From the NCBI GenBank assembly GCA_937922175.1, contig CAKZUU010000108.1, positions 1-8,655 of the forward strand: a DNA stretch of 8,655 nucleotides, given 5' to 3'. Positions within the stretch are counted from its first letter, which is position 1; each line of letters opens with the position of its first letter. The notes below the pieces were generated by a model. It was not told the origin of the DNA and ran no database searches. It was given only the letters and a program-made list of their open reading frames with translations. Made by a program: the position numbers and the translations under genes. Below are positions 1-6,442 of the stretch, piece by piece. This DNA comes from an uncultured Gemmataceae bacterium (GTDB lineage Bacteria; Planctomycetota; Planctomycetia; Gemmatales; Gemmataceae).

Positions 1-140
1 GACGCTTTCGGGCCGGCGGCGACCTGACCTCGTTTGACATCATTTTGAATTCCAGCTCGCTGGGTAGCGAGGTGTGCGTGGAGTTGATCCTAGCCGCTCT
101 GATAGGAAAGTCGAACGCTCGCTTTCAAGAAGGCTGGTGA
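1..140 (+). CDS. C-terminal fragment of an unidentified protein, possibly cytidylate kinase-like
   Basis: An open frame enters from the left edge (first full codon at 3) and ends at a TGA at 138-140, giving 45 residues. Third codon positions are mostly G or C, as in the clear genes here, which supports real coding. The stretch DLTSFDIILNSSSLGSEVCV followed by ELILAAL resembles the C-terminus of cytidylate-kinase-like P-loop proteins, where a 'YDLVLNT' strand is followed by an amphipathic 'A-ELI-AA' helix. That resemblance is from memory of the family and the fragment is too short to be sure. The catalytic P-loop would lie outside the window. The gene converges on the minus-strand haem protein gene, with a hairpin between them. 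No U-tract follows the hairpin on this strand, so this gene's own terminator is not evident. Confidence 0.5.
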   Translation, partial: RFRAGGDLTSFDIILNSSSLGSEVCVELILAALIGKSNARFQEGW

Positions 141-178
141 GAAAAATGGGAGGACGACGGTCAAAACGGCCGTCGTCC
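141..178 (-). terminator. Rho-independent terminator of the DUF3365 gene
   Basis: Arms at 152-162 and 168-178 form an 11-bp stem around a 5-nt loop: nine Watson-Crick pairs from GGACGACGG/CCGTCGTCC, then one T-G wobble and one C-G pair. Read on the minus strand, the stem is followed by TCCC and then five Ts (plus-strand A-run at 142-146). It begins 27 nt past the stop codon of the minus-strand gene. There is no T-run on the plus-strand side, so it works best in the minus direction, though the hairpin may also slow transcription coming from the left. Confidence 0.75.
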
Positions 179-204
179 CGGAATCGGACCGCGAGTTCCG
201 TGCA

Positions 205-723
205 TTACTTGATCGGCAGTTCGTAAATAATTGTACCCAGCAGGTTCTTCTCCCGCTTACCATGACAAATGATGCATTGCTCCATAACGGCGGGGACCAC
301 GGTTGCAGCACGAAGGATCGGCCGGCCATCGACGAAGGCGATCTCTTCGACGTACTCCTTGCCCGAGCGGATGGCTTCAACGGCTGCCTTCTCGAAATCG
401 GTTCTCGCAATGTTTTCTTTATTTTTTGGCCGCCCCGTGACGTCGATCAGCCGTGCGTTGTGGTAATGGCCATCCTTCATGGCCTTGAACACGTCCTTGG
501 CCACCGCCGCCGCCGGGACGTCCGCCTGCTGATTCACGTAGTTCTTCGTAATGGACACGACCGCGTTCTTGTAAAGCGTATCGAGCATCCGAACTTGCTC
601 CCGTGCCCTCTCAACCGCTTGCGAGTCCGGCTTCGCCGGCTCGACGGCGATCCCCGTCTCCATCCGCGGACATGCCAAAATTCCCAGGAACGCGACACCG
701 AGGCCAAAACGCATTACTCTCAT
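205..723 (-). CDS. Exported DUF3365 (Tll0287-like) haem-binding protein, possible lipoprotein
   Basis: The product has 172 residues. Residues 1-18 form a basic then hydrophobic export signal. It ends in I-L-A-C with Cys18, an acceptable though not ideal lipobox, so the protein is either lipid-anchored or periplasmic. Residues about 37-170 match the DUF3365/Tll0287-like layout: a helical first half, a 'GRPKN...N.ARTDFEKAAVEAI' segment, and a C-terminal CIICH (Cys150, Cys153, His154), the covalent haem c attachment motif. Family members are small single-haem proteins thought to act in redox sensing or electron transfer; the role here is unknown. The ATG at 721-723 is chosen because GGAGGT sits about 4 nt before it; a TTG 12 nt upstream would overlap this ribosome binding site. 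The gene is monocistronic, divergent from the phosphorylase gene, with its own promoter and terminator. Confidence 0.85.
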   Translation of the reverse strand: MRVMRFGLGVAFLGILACPRMETGIAVEPAKPDSQAVERAREQVRMLDTLYKNAVVSITKNYVNQQADVPAAAVAKDVFKAMKDGHYHNARLIDVTGRPKNKENIARTDFEKAAVEAIRSGKEYVEEIAFVDGRPILRAATVVPAVMEQCIICHGKREKNLLGTIIYELPIK

Positions 724-754
724 TTGCACCTCCAAAATTGGATATGCAGATCCG

Positions 755-781
755 ATTATAAAGAAATGGGCCGGCGGTCAA
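755..781 (-). promoter_or_regulatory. Putative sigma70-type promoter for the DUF3365 gene
   Basis: On the minus strand, TTGACC (776-781) and a perfect TATAAT (755-760) are separated by 15 bp. The spacing is 1-2 bp shorter than the optimum, but both hexamers are strong. The -10 box lies about 30 bp before the start codon at 723, leaving room for the GGAGGT ribosome binding site. The site is in the divergent spacer shared with the phosphorylase gene, so the two genes' promoters probably sit close together or overlap. Confidence 0.55.
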
Positions 782-808
782 GAGACGACAAAAAAATATT
801 TTGACTCC

Positions 809-1582
809 ATGTCCGGTAGCTTCGCAAACCTGGCCGATCTTTGCCGATCCCACCGGCCCGTTGCCGCTTTAGTCCTTGGTTCCGGGTTGAACCAGGTGAC
901 CGACTCTTGGCCGATCCTCGAGTCCGTGCGGTTTTCGGAATTGCCGGGGATGCCCAACGCCGGAGTCGCAGGGCATCGAGGGCAATTGGTGTTGCAGGAA
1001 TGGGCCGGTCGCCGTTTGCTGGTCTTCCAAGGGAGGCTCCATTTTTACGAGGGCTACGATGCTCCGGTGGTAGCTCAGCCGGTCAAACTGGCGCAAGAAC
1101 TCGGTGTCTCGATGCTGTGGCTCACGAATGCGGCAGGAGGCATCGGCGCGGGGCAAGAGGCGGGGCGTCTGATGGTCGTCGAAGCTCATCTCAACCTGAT
1201 GCGTTCGGGCTGGTGGCCGGATGTCACCCCGTGCCGTGTTTACTCGCCTCGTCTGACATCTCTCCTGAGTGAATCCGCCGAGCGAGTAGGCGTTCCGTCA
1301 GGTCGGGGAGTTTATGCTGGAGTTCTCGGCCCCAACTACGAAACGCCGGCCGAAGTCCGGGCCCTACGAATGCTCGGAGCCGATGCGGTGGGCATGTCAA
1401 CTGTCCATGAAGCGGAGACCGCGGCAGTCAGCGGAATCGAGGTAGCTGCCATTTCCTGCATTGCCAATCGAGCCGCCGGTTTGTCCGCCACACGCCTGAG
1501 CCATGGCGACGTTTTGCGAGCGGTCCGCGAAGCCGCCGACGGGTTGGGCCGCCTCATCGAATTCGCTCTGACGCAGATTTGA
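809..1582 (+). CDS. punA: Purine nucleoside phosphorylase (trimeric PNP/MTAP family)
   Basis: This 257-residue cytosolic enzyme is the usual size for trimeric PNPs. These cleave (deoxy)inosine and (deoxy)guanosine with phosphate to give the base and (deoxy)ribose 1-phosphate, in purine salvage. Visible family motifs in order are GSG (24-26, phosphate loop), GHRG (55-58), GRLHFYEGY (75-83, phosphate and ribose contacts), TNAAGG (106-111), GPNYETPAE (174-182, with Glu178 matching the base-contacting Glu201 of human PNP), GMSTV (195-199) and CIANRAAG with Asn220 matching human Asn243. The Glu/Asn pair favours 6-oxopurine PNP over methylthioadenosine phosphorylase. The segment after GMSTV reads HEAETA rather than the more usual PEV-VA. 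No Shine-Dalgarno sequence precedes the ATG (upstream is A/T-rich, then GACTCC), so translation may be leaderless or SD-independent. It precedes the nuo operon, which has a separate promoter. Confidence 0.93.
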   Translation: MSGSFANLADLCRSHRPVAALVLGSGLNQVTDSWPILESVRFSELPGMPNAGVAGHRGQLVLQEWAGRRLLVFQGRLHFYEGYDAPVVAQPVKLAQELGVSMLWLTNAAGGIGAGQEAGRLMVVEAHLNLMRSGWWPDVTPCRVYSPRLTSLLSESAERVGVPSGRGVYAGVLGPNYETPAEVRALRMLGADAVGMSTVHEAETAAVSGIEVAAISCIANRAAGLSATRLSHGDVLRAVREAADGLGRLIEFALTQI

Positions 1583-1596
1583 CGATTGGCCACTTC

Positions 1597-1624
1597 TTGA
1601 CGGCTCCCGGTAAGGACCTATAAC
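1597..1624 (+). promoter_or_regulatory. Putative sigma70-type promoter of the nuo operon
   Basis: TTGACG at 1597-1602 and TATAAC at 1619-1624 are separated by 16 bp. Each hexamer matches the consensus at five of six positions. The pair begins 15 bp after the phosphorylase stop codon and lies 53 bp before the nuoA ATG, leaving a leader of about 45 nt that contains a short inverted repeat and the ribosome binding site. It is the only convincing promoter-like pair I found ahead of the operon. Confidence 0.6.
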
Positions 1625-1641
1625 TGCGCTGAAGTGAGATC

Positions 1642-1655
1642 GTGAATTTTTTCAC
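1642..1655. repeat. Short inverted repeat in the nuoA leader
   Basis: GTGAA and TTCAC arms (5 bp) flank TTTT. The repeat sits between the -10 box and the nuoA ribosome binding site (GAGGAG, 1664-1669). It could be an operator half-site pair for a regulator or a weak leader hairpin. At 5 bp it could also be chance. No known operator consensus is recognised. Confidence 0.3.
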
Positions 1656-1677
1656 AAAGTAAAGAGGAGTCTCACGA

Positions 1678-2118
1678 ATGATCGCGGCGGTTGGAGGAGC
1701 GGTGGACCCCGCCGCCTCGGGGCAGGTCTTCAATTTGGCCACATACTACCCGATCTTCTTGTATCTGGCCGTATGCCTGTTGATTCCGATTGGGGCATTG
1801 ATTGGTTCGCACCTCTTCAGTCCACGGAAAAATACGCCGGTGAAACTGATGCCGTACGAGTCCGGCATGGATCCGGTGGGCGACACGCGGCAGCAGTTTG
1901 ACGTGAAATATTACCTTATCGCGATCTTGTTTTTGGTATTCGACGTCGAGTTGCTTTTCTTGTATCCGTGGGCGGTCATCGCTTATGGACCGGACGCCGA
2001 CCCGAGTTGGCGACCGCTGTTTGGTCAGATCGTTTTTGCGGAAATCCTCGTCTTTCTCGCCACATTGGCCGTCGCTTACGTCTACGCCTGGCGGAAAGGG
2101 GTTTTTCAATGGCGGTGA
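1678..2118 (+). CDS. nuoA: NADH-quinone oxidoreductase subunit A (complex I)
   Basis: This 146-residue membrane subunit belongs to the proton-pumping arm of complex I and lies next to the quinone site. Three transmembrane helices are visible at about 23-44, 79-101 and 116-137. The loop between helices 1 and 2 carries the family signature PYESGMDPVGDTR (59-71), and helix 2 contains the conserved FDVE acidic pair (Asp89, Glu91), which is implicated in coupling quinone reduction to proton transfer. The start follows GAGGAG (1664-1669) with 8-nt spacing. The first 20 residues form a slightly long, non-conserved N-terminal tail. It is the first gene of the operon, and its last 10 bases overlap nuoB, which suggests translational coupling. 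Confidence 0.97.
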   Translation: MIAAVGGAVDPAASGQVFNLATYYPIFLYLAVCLLIPIGALIGSHLFSPRKNTPVKLMPYESGMDPVGDTRQQFDVKYYLIAILFLVFDVELLFLYPWAVIAYGPDADPSWRPLFGQIVFAEILVFLATLAVAYVYAWRKGVFQWR

Positions 2119-2702
2119 GACCGAATGAGAACTTTCTCATTACGCAGTTGGACTGGCTGGCGAATTTTGTTCGCGCCAACAGCCTTTGGCCGATGCCCTT
2201 CGCGACAGCGTGCTGCGGAATTGAGTTGATGGCCACCGCCTCATCTCGCTACGATCTGGCACGGTTTGGCTCCGAGGCGATCCGTTTCAGCCCGCGGCAA
2301 TGTGATCTGATGATCGTCGCAGGACGTGTCGTCATGAAAATGGTTCCGGTGATGCAGCGCATTTGGTTGCAGATGCCTGAGCCGAAATGGTGCATCTCCA
2401 TGGGGGCGTGTGCATCGAGTGGTGGCGTGTTCGATACTTACGCCGTCGTGCAGGGAATCGATCGGTTTATCCCCGTGGATGTTTACGTCCCAGGGTGCCC
2501 GCCTCGACCGGAGCAATTGATCCGCGCCGTGCTGGACATTCAGGAGAAAGTGAAACGCCAAGGAACTCTTTTGGGTCGAGAGTTCGAGGAACGCAAGGCA
2601 CCAGAGCGACCCCGGCCCTTGGCTTTGGAGCTCGCGCCGTCGGAGAAGATTGTCGCCCCGGGGAGCGTCCGCACGGCCACTCAAGAATGGGACGTGAATT
2701 AA
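2109..2702 (+). CDS. nuoB: NADH-quinone oxidoreductase subunit B, carries cluster N2
   Basis: This 197-residue peripheral subunit binds N2, the last 4Fe-4S cluster before quinone. The four ligands are present: adjacent Cys35-Cys36 in TACCGIE, Cys101 in GACASSGG, and Cys130 in PGCPPRPE. The core (about 8-150) is full length. The tail (150-197) is charged and proline-rich, has no recognised domain, and is typical of the variable C-termini in this family. The ATG at 2109 overlaps the end of nuoA by 10 bases, with AAAGGGG nearby as a ribosome binding site. The open frame extends further upstream inside nuoA, but conserved NuoB sequence begins only after this ATG. Together with NuoC and NuoD it makes up the quinone-reducing connecting module. 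Confidence 0.97.
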   Translation: MAVRPNENFLITQLDWLANFVRANSLWPMPFATACCGIELMATASSRYDLARFGSEAIRFSPRQCDLMIVAGRVVMKMVPVMQRIWLQMPEPKWCISMGACASSGGVFDTYAVVQGIDRFIPVDVYVPGCPPRPEQLIRAVLDIQEKVKRQGTLLGREFEERKAPERPRPLALELAPSEKIVAPGSVRTATQEWDVN

Positions 2703-2736
2703 TTCTCGGGTTCCAAGAGATTGGGTCGGGCTGGAC

Positions 2737-2750
2737 CACGACGTGTCGTG
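2737..2750 (+). repeat. Hairpin in the nuoB-nuoC spacer
   Basis: CACGAC, GT, GTCGTG is a perfect inverted repeat. As RNA it would fold as a 5-bp stem with a 4-nt loop. It lies in the 67-bp gap after nuoB, 7 nt before the GGGGAG ribosome binding site of nuoC. It may influence mRNA stability or nuoC translation. It lacks a T-tract, so it is not a classical terminator. Confidence 0.35.
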
Positions 2751-2769
2751 CTTGGGCGGGGAGCCTCTG

Positions 2770-3273
2770 ATGGATCATCGTTCAACTCTGTCGGTGCTGC
2801 GTTCCCAGCTAGGGGAGCAGGCATTCGTCACGAGTGAATTCCGAGACAATTTCCGCATTGAAGTACCGGCTGAACGGGTTCTTGATGCGCTTCTAGCGTT
2901 GAAGGATCAAGCGGGCTTCGACATGCTCGCTGAGTTGACAGCGGTCGATTATTTGCATTACCCCAACGCGAGGGATCGTTATGGCGTGGTGTATTGCCTG
3001 CTCAATACGACCACGGGCGAACGAGTCTTCGTGAAAACCTTCGTCAATGATCCGGACCCGTGCCTGCCCTCCGTGTTCCCGCTGTGGAAGGGAGCGGATT
3101 GGCTTGAGCGCGAAGTCTACGACATGTTCGGAATTGTCTTCGAGGGTCATCCGGATCTACGGCGGATTTTGCTTCCGGAGGGGTTTCGATCGTACCCTTT
3201 GCGAAAGGATTATCCTTTGCGCGGTCGCTTGGAGCGGCATAACTTCCCCGTGATCCCCCGAGCCGAGAGTTGA
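2770..3273 (+). CDS. nuoC: NADH-quinone oxidoreductase subunit C (30 kDa-type)
   Basis: This 167-residue cofactor-free peripheral subunit packs against NuoD and NuoB in the connecting module. The 30-kDa-subunit signature is complete at about 105-151: WKGADWLEREVYDMFGIVFE, then GHPDLRRILLPEGF and the 'YPLRKDYPLRG' terminal motif. The ATG at 2770 is preceded by GGGGAG (2758-2763) with 6-nt spacing. A GTG 27 bases upstream is in frame but lies inside a hairpin and lacks a ribosome binding site. It is a standalone subunit, not fused to NuoD as in E. coli. A 47-bp spacer separates it from nuoD. Confidence 0.96.
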   Translation: MDHRSTLSVLRSQLGEQAFVTSEFRDNFRIEVPAERVLDALLALKDQAGFDMLAELTAVDYLHYPNARDRYGVVYCLLNTTTGERVFVKTFVNDPDPCLPSVFPLWKGADWLEREVYDMFGIVFEGHPDLRRILLPEGFRSYPLRKDYPLRGRLERHNFPVIPRAES

Positions 3274-3290
3274 TCCTGGTCGATGGCCCC

Positions 3291-3304
3291 GGGCCGAACG
3301 GCCC
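3291..3304 (+). repeat. Hairpin abutting the nuoD ribosome binding site
   Basis: GGGCC and GGCCC arms pair around GAAC, giving a 5-bp all-GC stem. The hairpin ends one base before AAGGAG (3305-3310), the nuoD ribosome binding site, so its folding could affect ribosome access or protect the downstream message. No T-tract follows. Confidence 0.35.
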
Positions 3305-3320
3305 AAGGAGAGACCATCTC

Positions 3321-4544
3321 ATGCCTCTGCAAGAAGTCGAATCATTCGTGGGCGAAGAGACAGCAGACAAAGATTTCCTTTACACGCTGAATTTTGGTCC
3401 GCAGCACCCGGCGACCCACACGACACTGCGGCTCATCCTGACCCTCGATGGCGAAACAGTTATCCGGGCTGTCCCCGACATCGGCTACCTGCACTCGGGG
3501 TTTGAGAAGCTCGGTGAAGACCTCGACTTCAATCAGTACGTGACCATCGTCGATCGGATGAATTACATTTCGCCGATTGCGAACGAGATCGCTTGGCACC
3601 ATGTCGTCGAAAAGCTGTTGGGAATCGAAATTACCCCGCGATGCCGTTACATCCGCACGATCATGGCGGAGATCGCGCGGATCAGTGACCATCTGCTGAA
3701 TGTGGGGACCGCCGCCCTCGATTTGGGAGCTTTTACGGCCTTCCTGTACGCCTTCTATCAGCGGGAAAAGTGTTACGACATCTACGAGACCGCGGCGGGG
3801 CAACGATTTCATCCCAGTTACACTCGAGTCGGCGGTCTGATGGCCGACGTTACGGATGATTGGATCCGCAAAGTCCGCGACTTCGTGGTGGGCTTCCCGA
3901 AAGCTCACTCGGACATCAGCAAATTGTTGAACAAGAACCGGATTTTTATGGATCGAACTCAAGGCATCGGCGTGCTGTCCAGGGAAGACGCGATTAATTT
4001 GAGCGTGACGGGTCCGCTCGCCCGAGCCAGCGGTGTGGTCCGTGATCTGCGCAAGGACGAACCTTACCTCGCCTATTCGGAACTCGATTTTCAAGTTGTT
4101 TGTGCCAAAGAGGGCGATTGTTATGCCCGGTATATGGTGCGCATGGGTGAGATGTTAGAAAGTCTGAAAATCATTCAGCAGGCGATCGAGAATCTTCCCT
4201 CGGGACCGGTGAATGTTGATATCGAGGGCAAAGCCGTCATCCCGGACAAATCCGCCACGTACCGCAGTATCGAGGGACTGATCCAACACTTTGAATTAAT
4301 CATGACGAATCGGCAGTGGAAGGTTCCGGTCGAAGAAGTGTATGGAGCGAACGAGACGGCCAACGGGGAATTAGGATTCTACATCGTCGCGGATGGAACT
4401 GGCCGTGCCTACCGAGCCCGAACGCGGCCGCCTTCATTTATCCATTTCGCCATCTTCCCGTATCTGATTGAAGGCCATCTGATCAGCGACGTCCCGGCGA
4501 TTCTTGGCAGTCTGAATATCATCGCAGCGGAGTTGGATCGATGA
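3321..4544 (+). CDS. nuoD: NADH-quinone oxidoreductase subunit D (49 kDa-type, quinone site)
   Basis: This 407-residue subunit forms most of the quinone-binding pocket with NuoB and is descended from the large subunit of NiFe hydrogenase. The quinone-site residues are present: GPQHPATH (26-33), whose second histidine His33 matches Thermus Nqo4 His38, and Tyr82 in RMNYISP, matching Tyr87 (same 49-residue separation). GYLHSGFEKLGE (55-66) follows the usual family motif. The C-terminal part has GELGFYIVADG and ends in ELDR, as expected for a complete protein. The ATG at 3321 is chosen for AAGGAG at 3305-3310 and the conserved length; a TTG overlapping the nuoC stop (3270) would add 17 poorly conserved residues. 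Its stop overlaps the nuoE start as ATGA. Confidence 0.97.
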   Translation: MPLQEVESFVGEETADKDFLYTLNFGPQHPATHTTLRLILTLDGETVIRAVPDIGYLHSGFEKLGEDLDFNQYVTIVDRMNYISPIANEIAWHHVVEKLLGIEITPRCRYIRTIMAEIARISDHLLNVGTAALDLGAFTAFLYAFYQREKCYDIYETAAGQRFHPSYTRVGGLMADVTDDWIRKVRDFVVGFPKAHSDISKLLNKNRIFMDRTQGIGVLSREDAINLSVTGPLARASGVVRDLRKDEPYLAYSELDFQVVCAKEGDCYARYMVRMGEMLESLKIIQQAIENLPSGPVNVDIEGKAVIPDKSATYRSIEGLIQHFELIMTNRQWKVPVEEVYGANETANGELGFYIVADGTGRAYRARTRPPSFIHFAIFPYLIEGHLISDVPAILGSLNIIAAELDR

Positions 4545-5023
4545 GCGTGCTGACCCCGGAAATTCGGCGACGCATCGAAGCGTACATCCCGCGTTACCCG
4601 AATAAGCAGGCAGTGACGCTCCCTGCATTGCACATCGTTCAAGACGAGTTGCGATGTGTTCCGATGCCAGCGATCCGCGAAATCGCCGAAATGCTGGACC
4701 TAAGCCCGGCGGAAGTCTACGACACGATGACCTTCTATGGGTTCTTCCGCGACGAAAACAACAAACTCGGCAAAACCCGTTTGTGGGTTTGTCGCGGCTT
4801 GGCGTGTCAATTGCGCGGCGGCGACGACGTTCTTCAACGTGTTTGTGAACGGCTGAATGTCCGCCCCGGACAAACCAGCGCGGATGGTCACATCACCGTC
4901 GAATTCGCCGAGTGTATTGGCGTCTGCGAGCGGGCCCCTGCCGTGTTGATCGACGATGCCGGGCGCGGACCGGTCGAGCCGGAGCAGGTGGACGACTTGA
5001 TCGACGAACTGCGGCGAAGGTAA
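4541..5023 (+). CDS. nuoE: NADH-quinone oxidoreductase subunit E (24 kDa-type, cluster N1a)
   Basis: This 160-residue peripheral subunit pairs with NuoF and carries the 2Fe-2S cluster N1a near FMN. An N-terminal helical region (about 1-75, including a 'SPAEVYDTMTFYGFF' helix) precedes a thioredoxin-like fold. The four ligands are Cys84 and Cys89 (C-x4-C in VCRGLACQLRG) and Cys125 and Cys129 (C-x3-C in ECIGVCERAP), the standard pattern. Length is normal for the family. The start overlaps the nuoD stop as ATGA, so the two are very probably translationally coupled. A GC-rich hairpin follows the stop codon. Confidence 0.96.
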   Translation: MSVLTPEIRRRIEAYIPRYPNKQAVTLPALHIVQDELRCVPMPAIREIAEMLDLSPAEVYDTMTFYGFFRDENNKLGKTRLWVCRGLACQLRGGDDVLQRVCERLNVRPGQTSADGHITVEFAECIGVCERAPAVLIDDAGRGPVEPEQVDDLIDELRRR

Positions 5024-5024
5024 G

Positions 5025-5038
5025 CCCCCGTTTGGGGG
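5025..5038 (+). repeat. GC hairpin between nuoE and nuoF
   Basis: CCCCC and GGGGG pair around GTTT, beginning one base after the nuoE stop codon. It is a short, stable 5-bp stem with no T-tract. It could protect the 3' end of the upstream message, moderate expression of nuoF, or be incidental. Confidence 0.35.
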
Positions 5039-5082
5039 AAAGGTCGGAGGCTGTGGCCAGCACGACGATGCGGAGTGACGGG

Positions 5083-6420
5083 ATGGCGGAATTCGAGCCG
5101 GTGCTGTTACGACGGATTTTGCGAAAAGCAAGTGTCTCGCTCGACGCGTATCGGGCCGATGGCGGTTATCGGGCGTTGCAAAAGGCTGTCGGAGAGATGA
5201 CGCCCGAACAGGTGGTCGATGTCGTCAAGGCATCGGGATTACGAGGCCGCGGTGGTGCCGGCTTTCCAACGGGGCTGAAATGGACCTTTTTGCCGAAAGG
5301 CCATCCCGGCCCGATTTACATGTGCATCAATGCGGACGAGAGCGAACCGTGCACATTCAACAACCGCATTTTGATGGAAGAAGATCCGCACCAGGTGCTG
5401 GAAGGAATCATCCTGTCGAGCTACGCCGTCAAAGCCACCGTCGCCTACCTTTATATCCGCTACGAGTACGGACCGGCTGCTCGAGCCATGCAGCAGGCCA
5501 TTGACGAGGCTTACCACGCTGGCCTTTTAGGGAAAAACATCCTGGGAAAACACGACTTCCATTTGGACGTCTACATCCATCGGGGGGCGGGCGCCTACAT
5601 CTGCGGGGAGGAAACAGGTCTCATCGAGAGTCTCGAAGGCAAGCGGGCTTGGCCACGCATCAAACCCCCCTTCCCCGCTGTAGAGGGTGCCTTTCGCAAG
5701 CCCACGATCGTGAATAATATTGAGACCGTTGCCTGCGTCACACACATCGTCGATCGGGGGGCAGACTGGTTCAAGTCGATCGGAGTTCCGGCCGACCCGA
5801 ACAACCCACGTGACCCAGGGAGTTACGGCCCCAAACTGTACTGTCTCAGCGGGCACGTGAACAAACCGGGCGTGGTCGAATTACCGTTGGGCGTCACCGT
5901 GCGGGAATTGATCGACAAACACGGGGGCGGCGTGTGGAAGGGTCGGTCGGTCAAAGCGGTGATCCCCGGCGGACTGAGCATGGGCTTCCTCACCGCCGAC
6001 GAACTCGACACTCCTCTGGATTTCGCGGGTCCCGGACGAGTTGGTTGCTTGGGTCTGGGGACAGCGGCCGTCACCGTGATCGACGACCAGACCAACTTGG
6101 TGGACGTGCTGTACAACATCTGCCGCTTCTTCGAGCATGAATCGTGTGGACAATGCACGCCCTGTCGTGAAGGAACCGGCTGGATGCTCAAGATTGTGGA
6201 CCGCATCCGCCGTGGTCTGGGCCGCAAGGAAGACCTGGATATCCTCGTCGAAGTGGGCGACCGCATCGGGATCATGCCTGGGACCACGATCTGCGGCCTG
6301 GCCGATGGCGCCGGTTGGCCTGTGAAGACAGCCATTCGCAAATTCCGGAGCGAGTTCGAGTCGTACATCCGCCGTGGGACTAAAGCCGTGTCGCTGCCGT
6401 TGGCCGCGGCCGGTCATTGA
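5083..6420 (+). CDS. nuoF: NADH-quinone oxidoreductase subunit F (51 kDa-type, NADH/FMN site)
   Basis: This 445-residue subunit oxidises NADH on FMN and passes electrons to cluster N3. The glycine-rich FMN loop is GRGGAGFPTGLKW (55-67). The NADH loop is NADESEPCTFNNR (83-95), where most relatives have EPGTFKDR or similar. GAGAYICGEETGLIESLEG (168-186) and KPPFPA (194-199) are intact. N3 ligands are Cys355, Cys358, Cys361 (SCGQCTPCREGTGW) and Cys404 (TTICGLADG). The start is uncertain: the ATG at 5083 has GGAG about 7 nt before it, while an in-frame ATG at 5068 (5 residues longer) has GGAGG 17 nt before it, which is too far. The frame is open further upstream through nuoE, but that part shows no NuoF homology. 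It follows nuoE after a short spacer. Confidence 0.96.
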   Translation: MAEFEPVLLRRILRKASVSLDAYRADGGYRALQKAVGEMTPEQVVDVVKASGLRGRGGAGFPTGLKWTFLPKGHPGPIYMCINADESEPCTFNNRILMEEDPHQVLEGIILSSYAVKATVAYLYIRYEYGPAARAMQQAIDEAYHAGLLGKNILGKHDFHLDVYIHRGAGAYICGEETGLIESLEGKRAWPRIKPPFPAVEGAFRKPTIVNNIETVACVTHIVDRGADWFKSIGVPADPNNPRDPGSYGPKLYCLSGHVNKPGVVELPLGVTVRELIDKHGGGVWKGRSVKAVIPGGLSMGFLTADELDTPLDFAGPGRVGCLGLGTAAVTVIDDQTNLVDVLYNICRFFEHESCGQCTPCREGTGWMLKIVDRIRRGLGRKEDLDILVEVGDRIGIMPGTTICGLADGAGWPVKTAIRKFRSEFESYIRRGTKAVSLPLAAAGH

Positions 6421-6442
6421 GGTCGTCTTTGGAGGTGTCTGA

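Noticed and set aside
262..804. 180-residue plus-strand open frame opposite the DUF3365 gene
   Set aside because: The minus strand carries the haem motif, signal sequence, ribosome binding site, promoter and terminator; the plus-strand translation is rich in Arg, His and Asp with no family resemblance.
1968..2108. Longer NuoB starting inside nuoA
   Set aside because: The upstream residues are an out-of-frame reading of nuoA; conserved NuoB sequence starts just after the ATG at 2109.
3342..4094. 250-residue open frame on the minus strand inside nuoD
   Set aside because: It is antisense to a highly conserved subunit, shows no recognisable motifs, and is explained by the GC-rich codon bias of nuoD.
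5025..5038. Hairpin after nuoE as a transcription terminator
   Set aside because: The stem is only 5 bp and lacks a T-tract, and nuoF must be expressed together with nuoE to build the NADH module.
4912..5082. Longer NuoF with about 57 extra N-terminal residues overlapping nuoE
   Set aside because: The added sequence is nuoE read in another frame; NuoF homology begins only after about 5083 and the ribosome binding site fits there.
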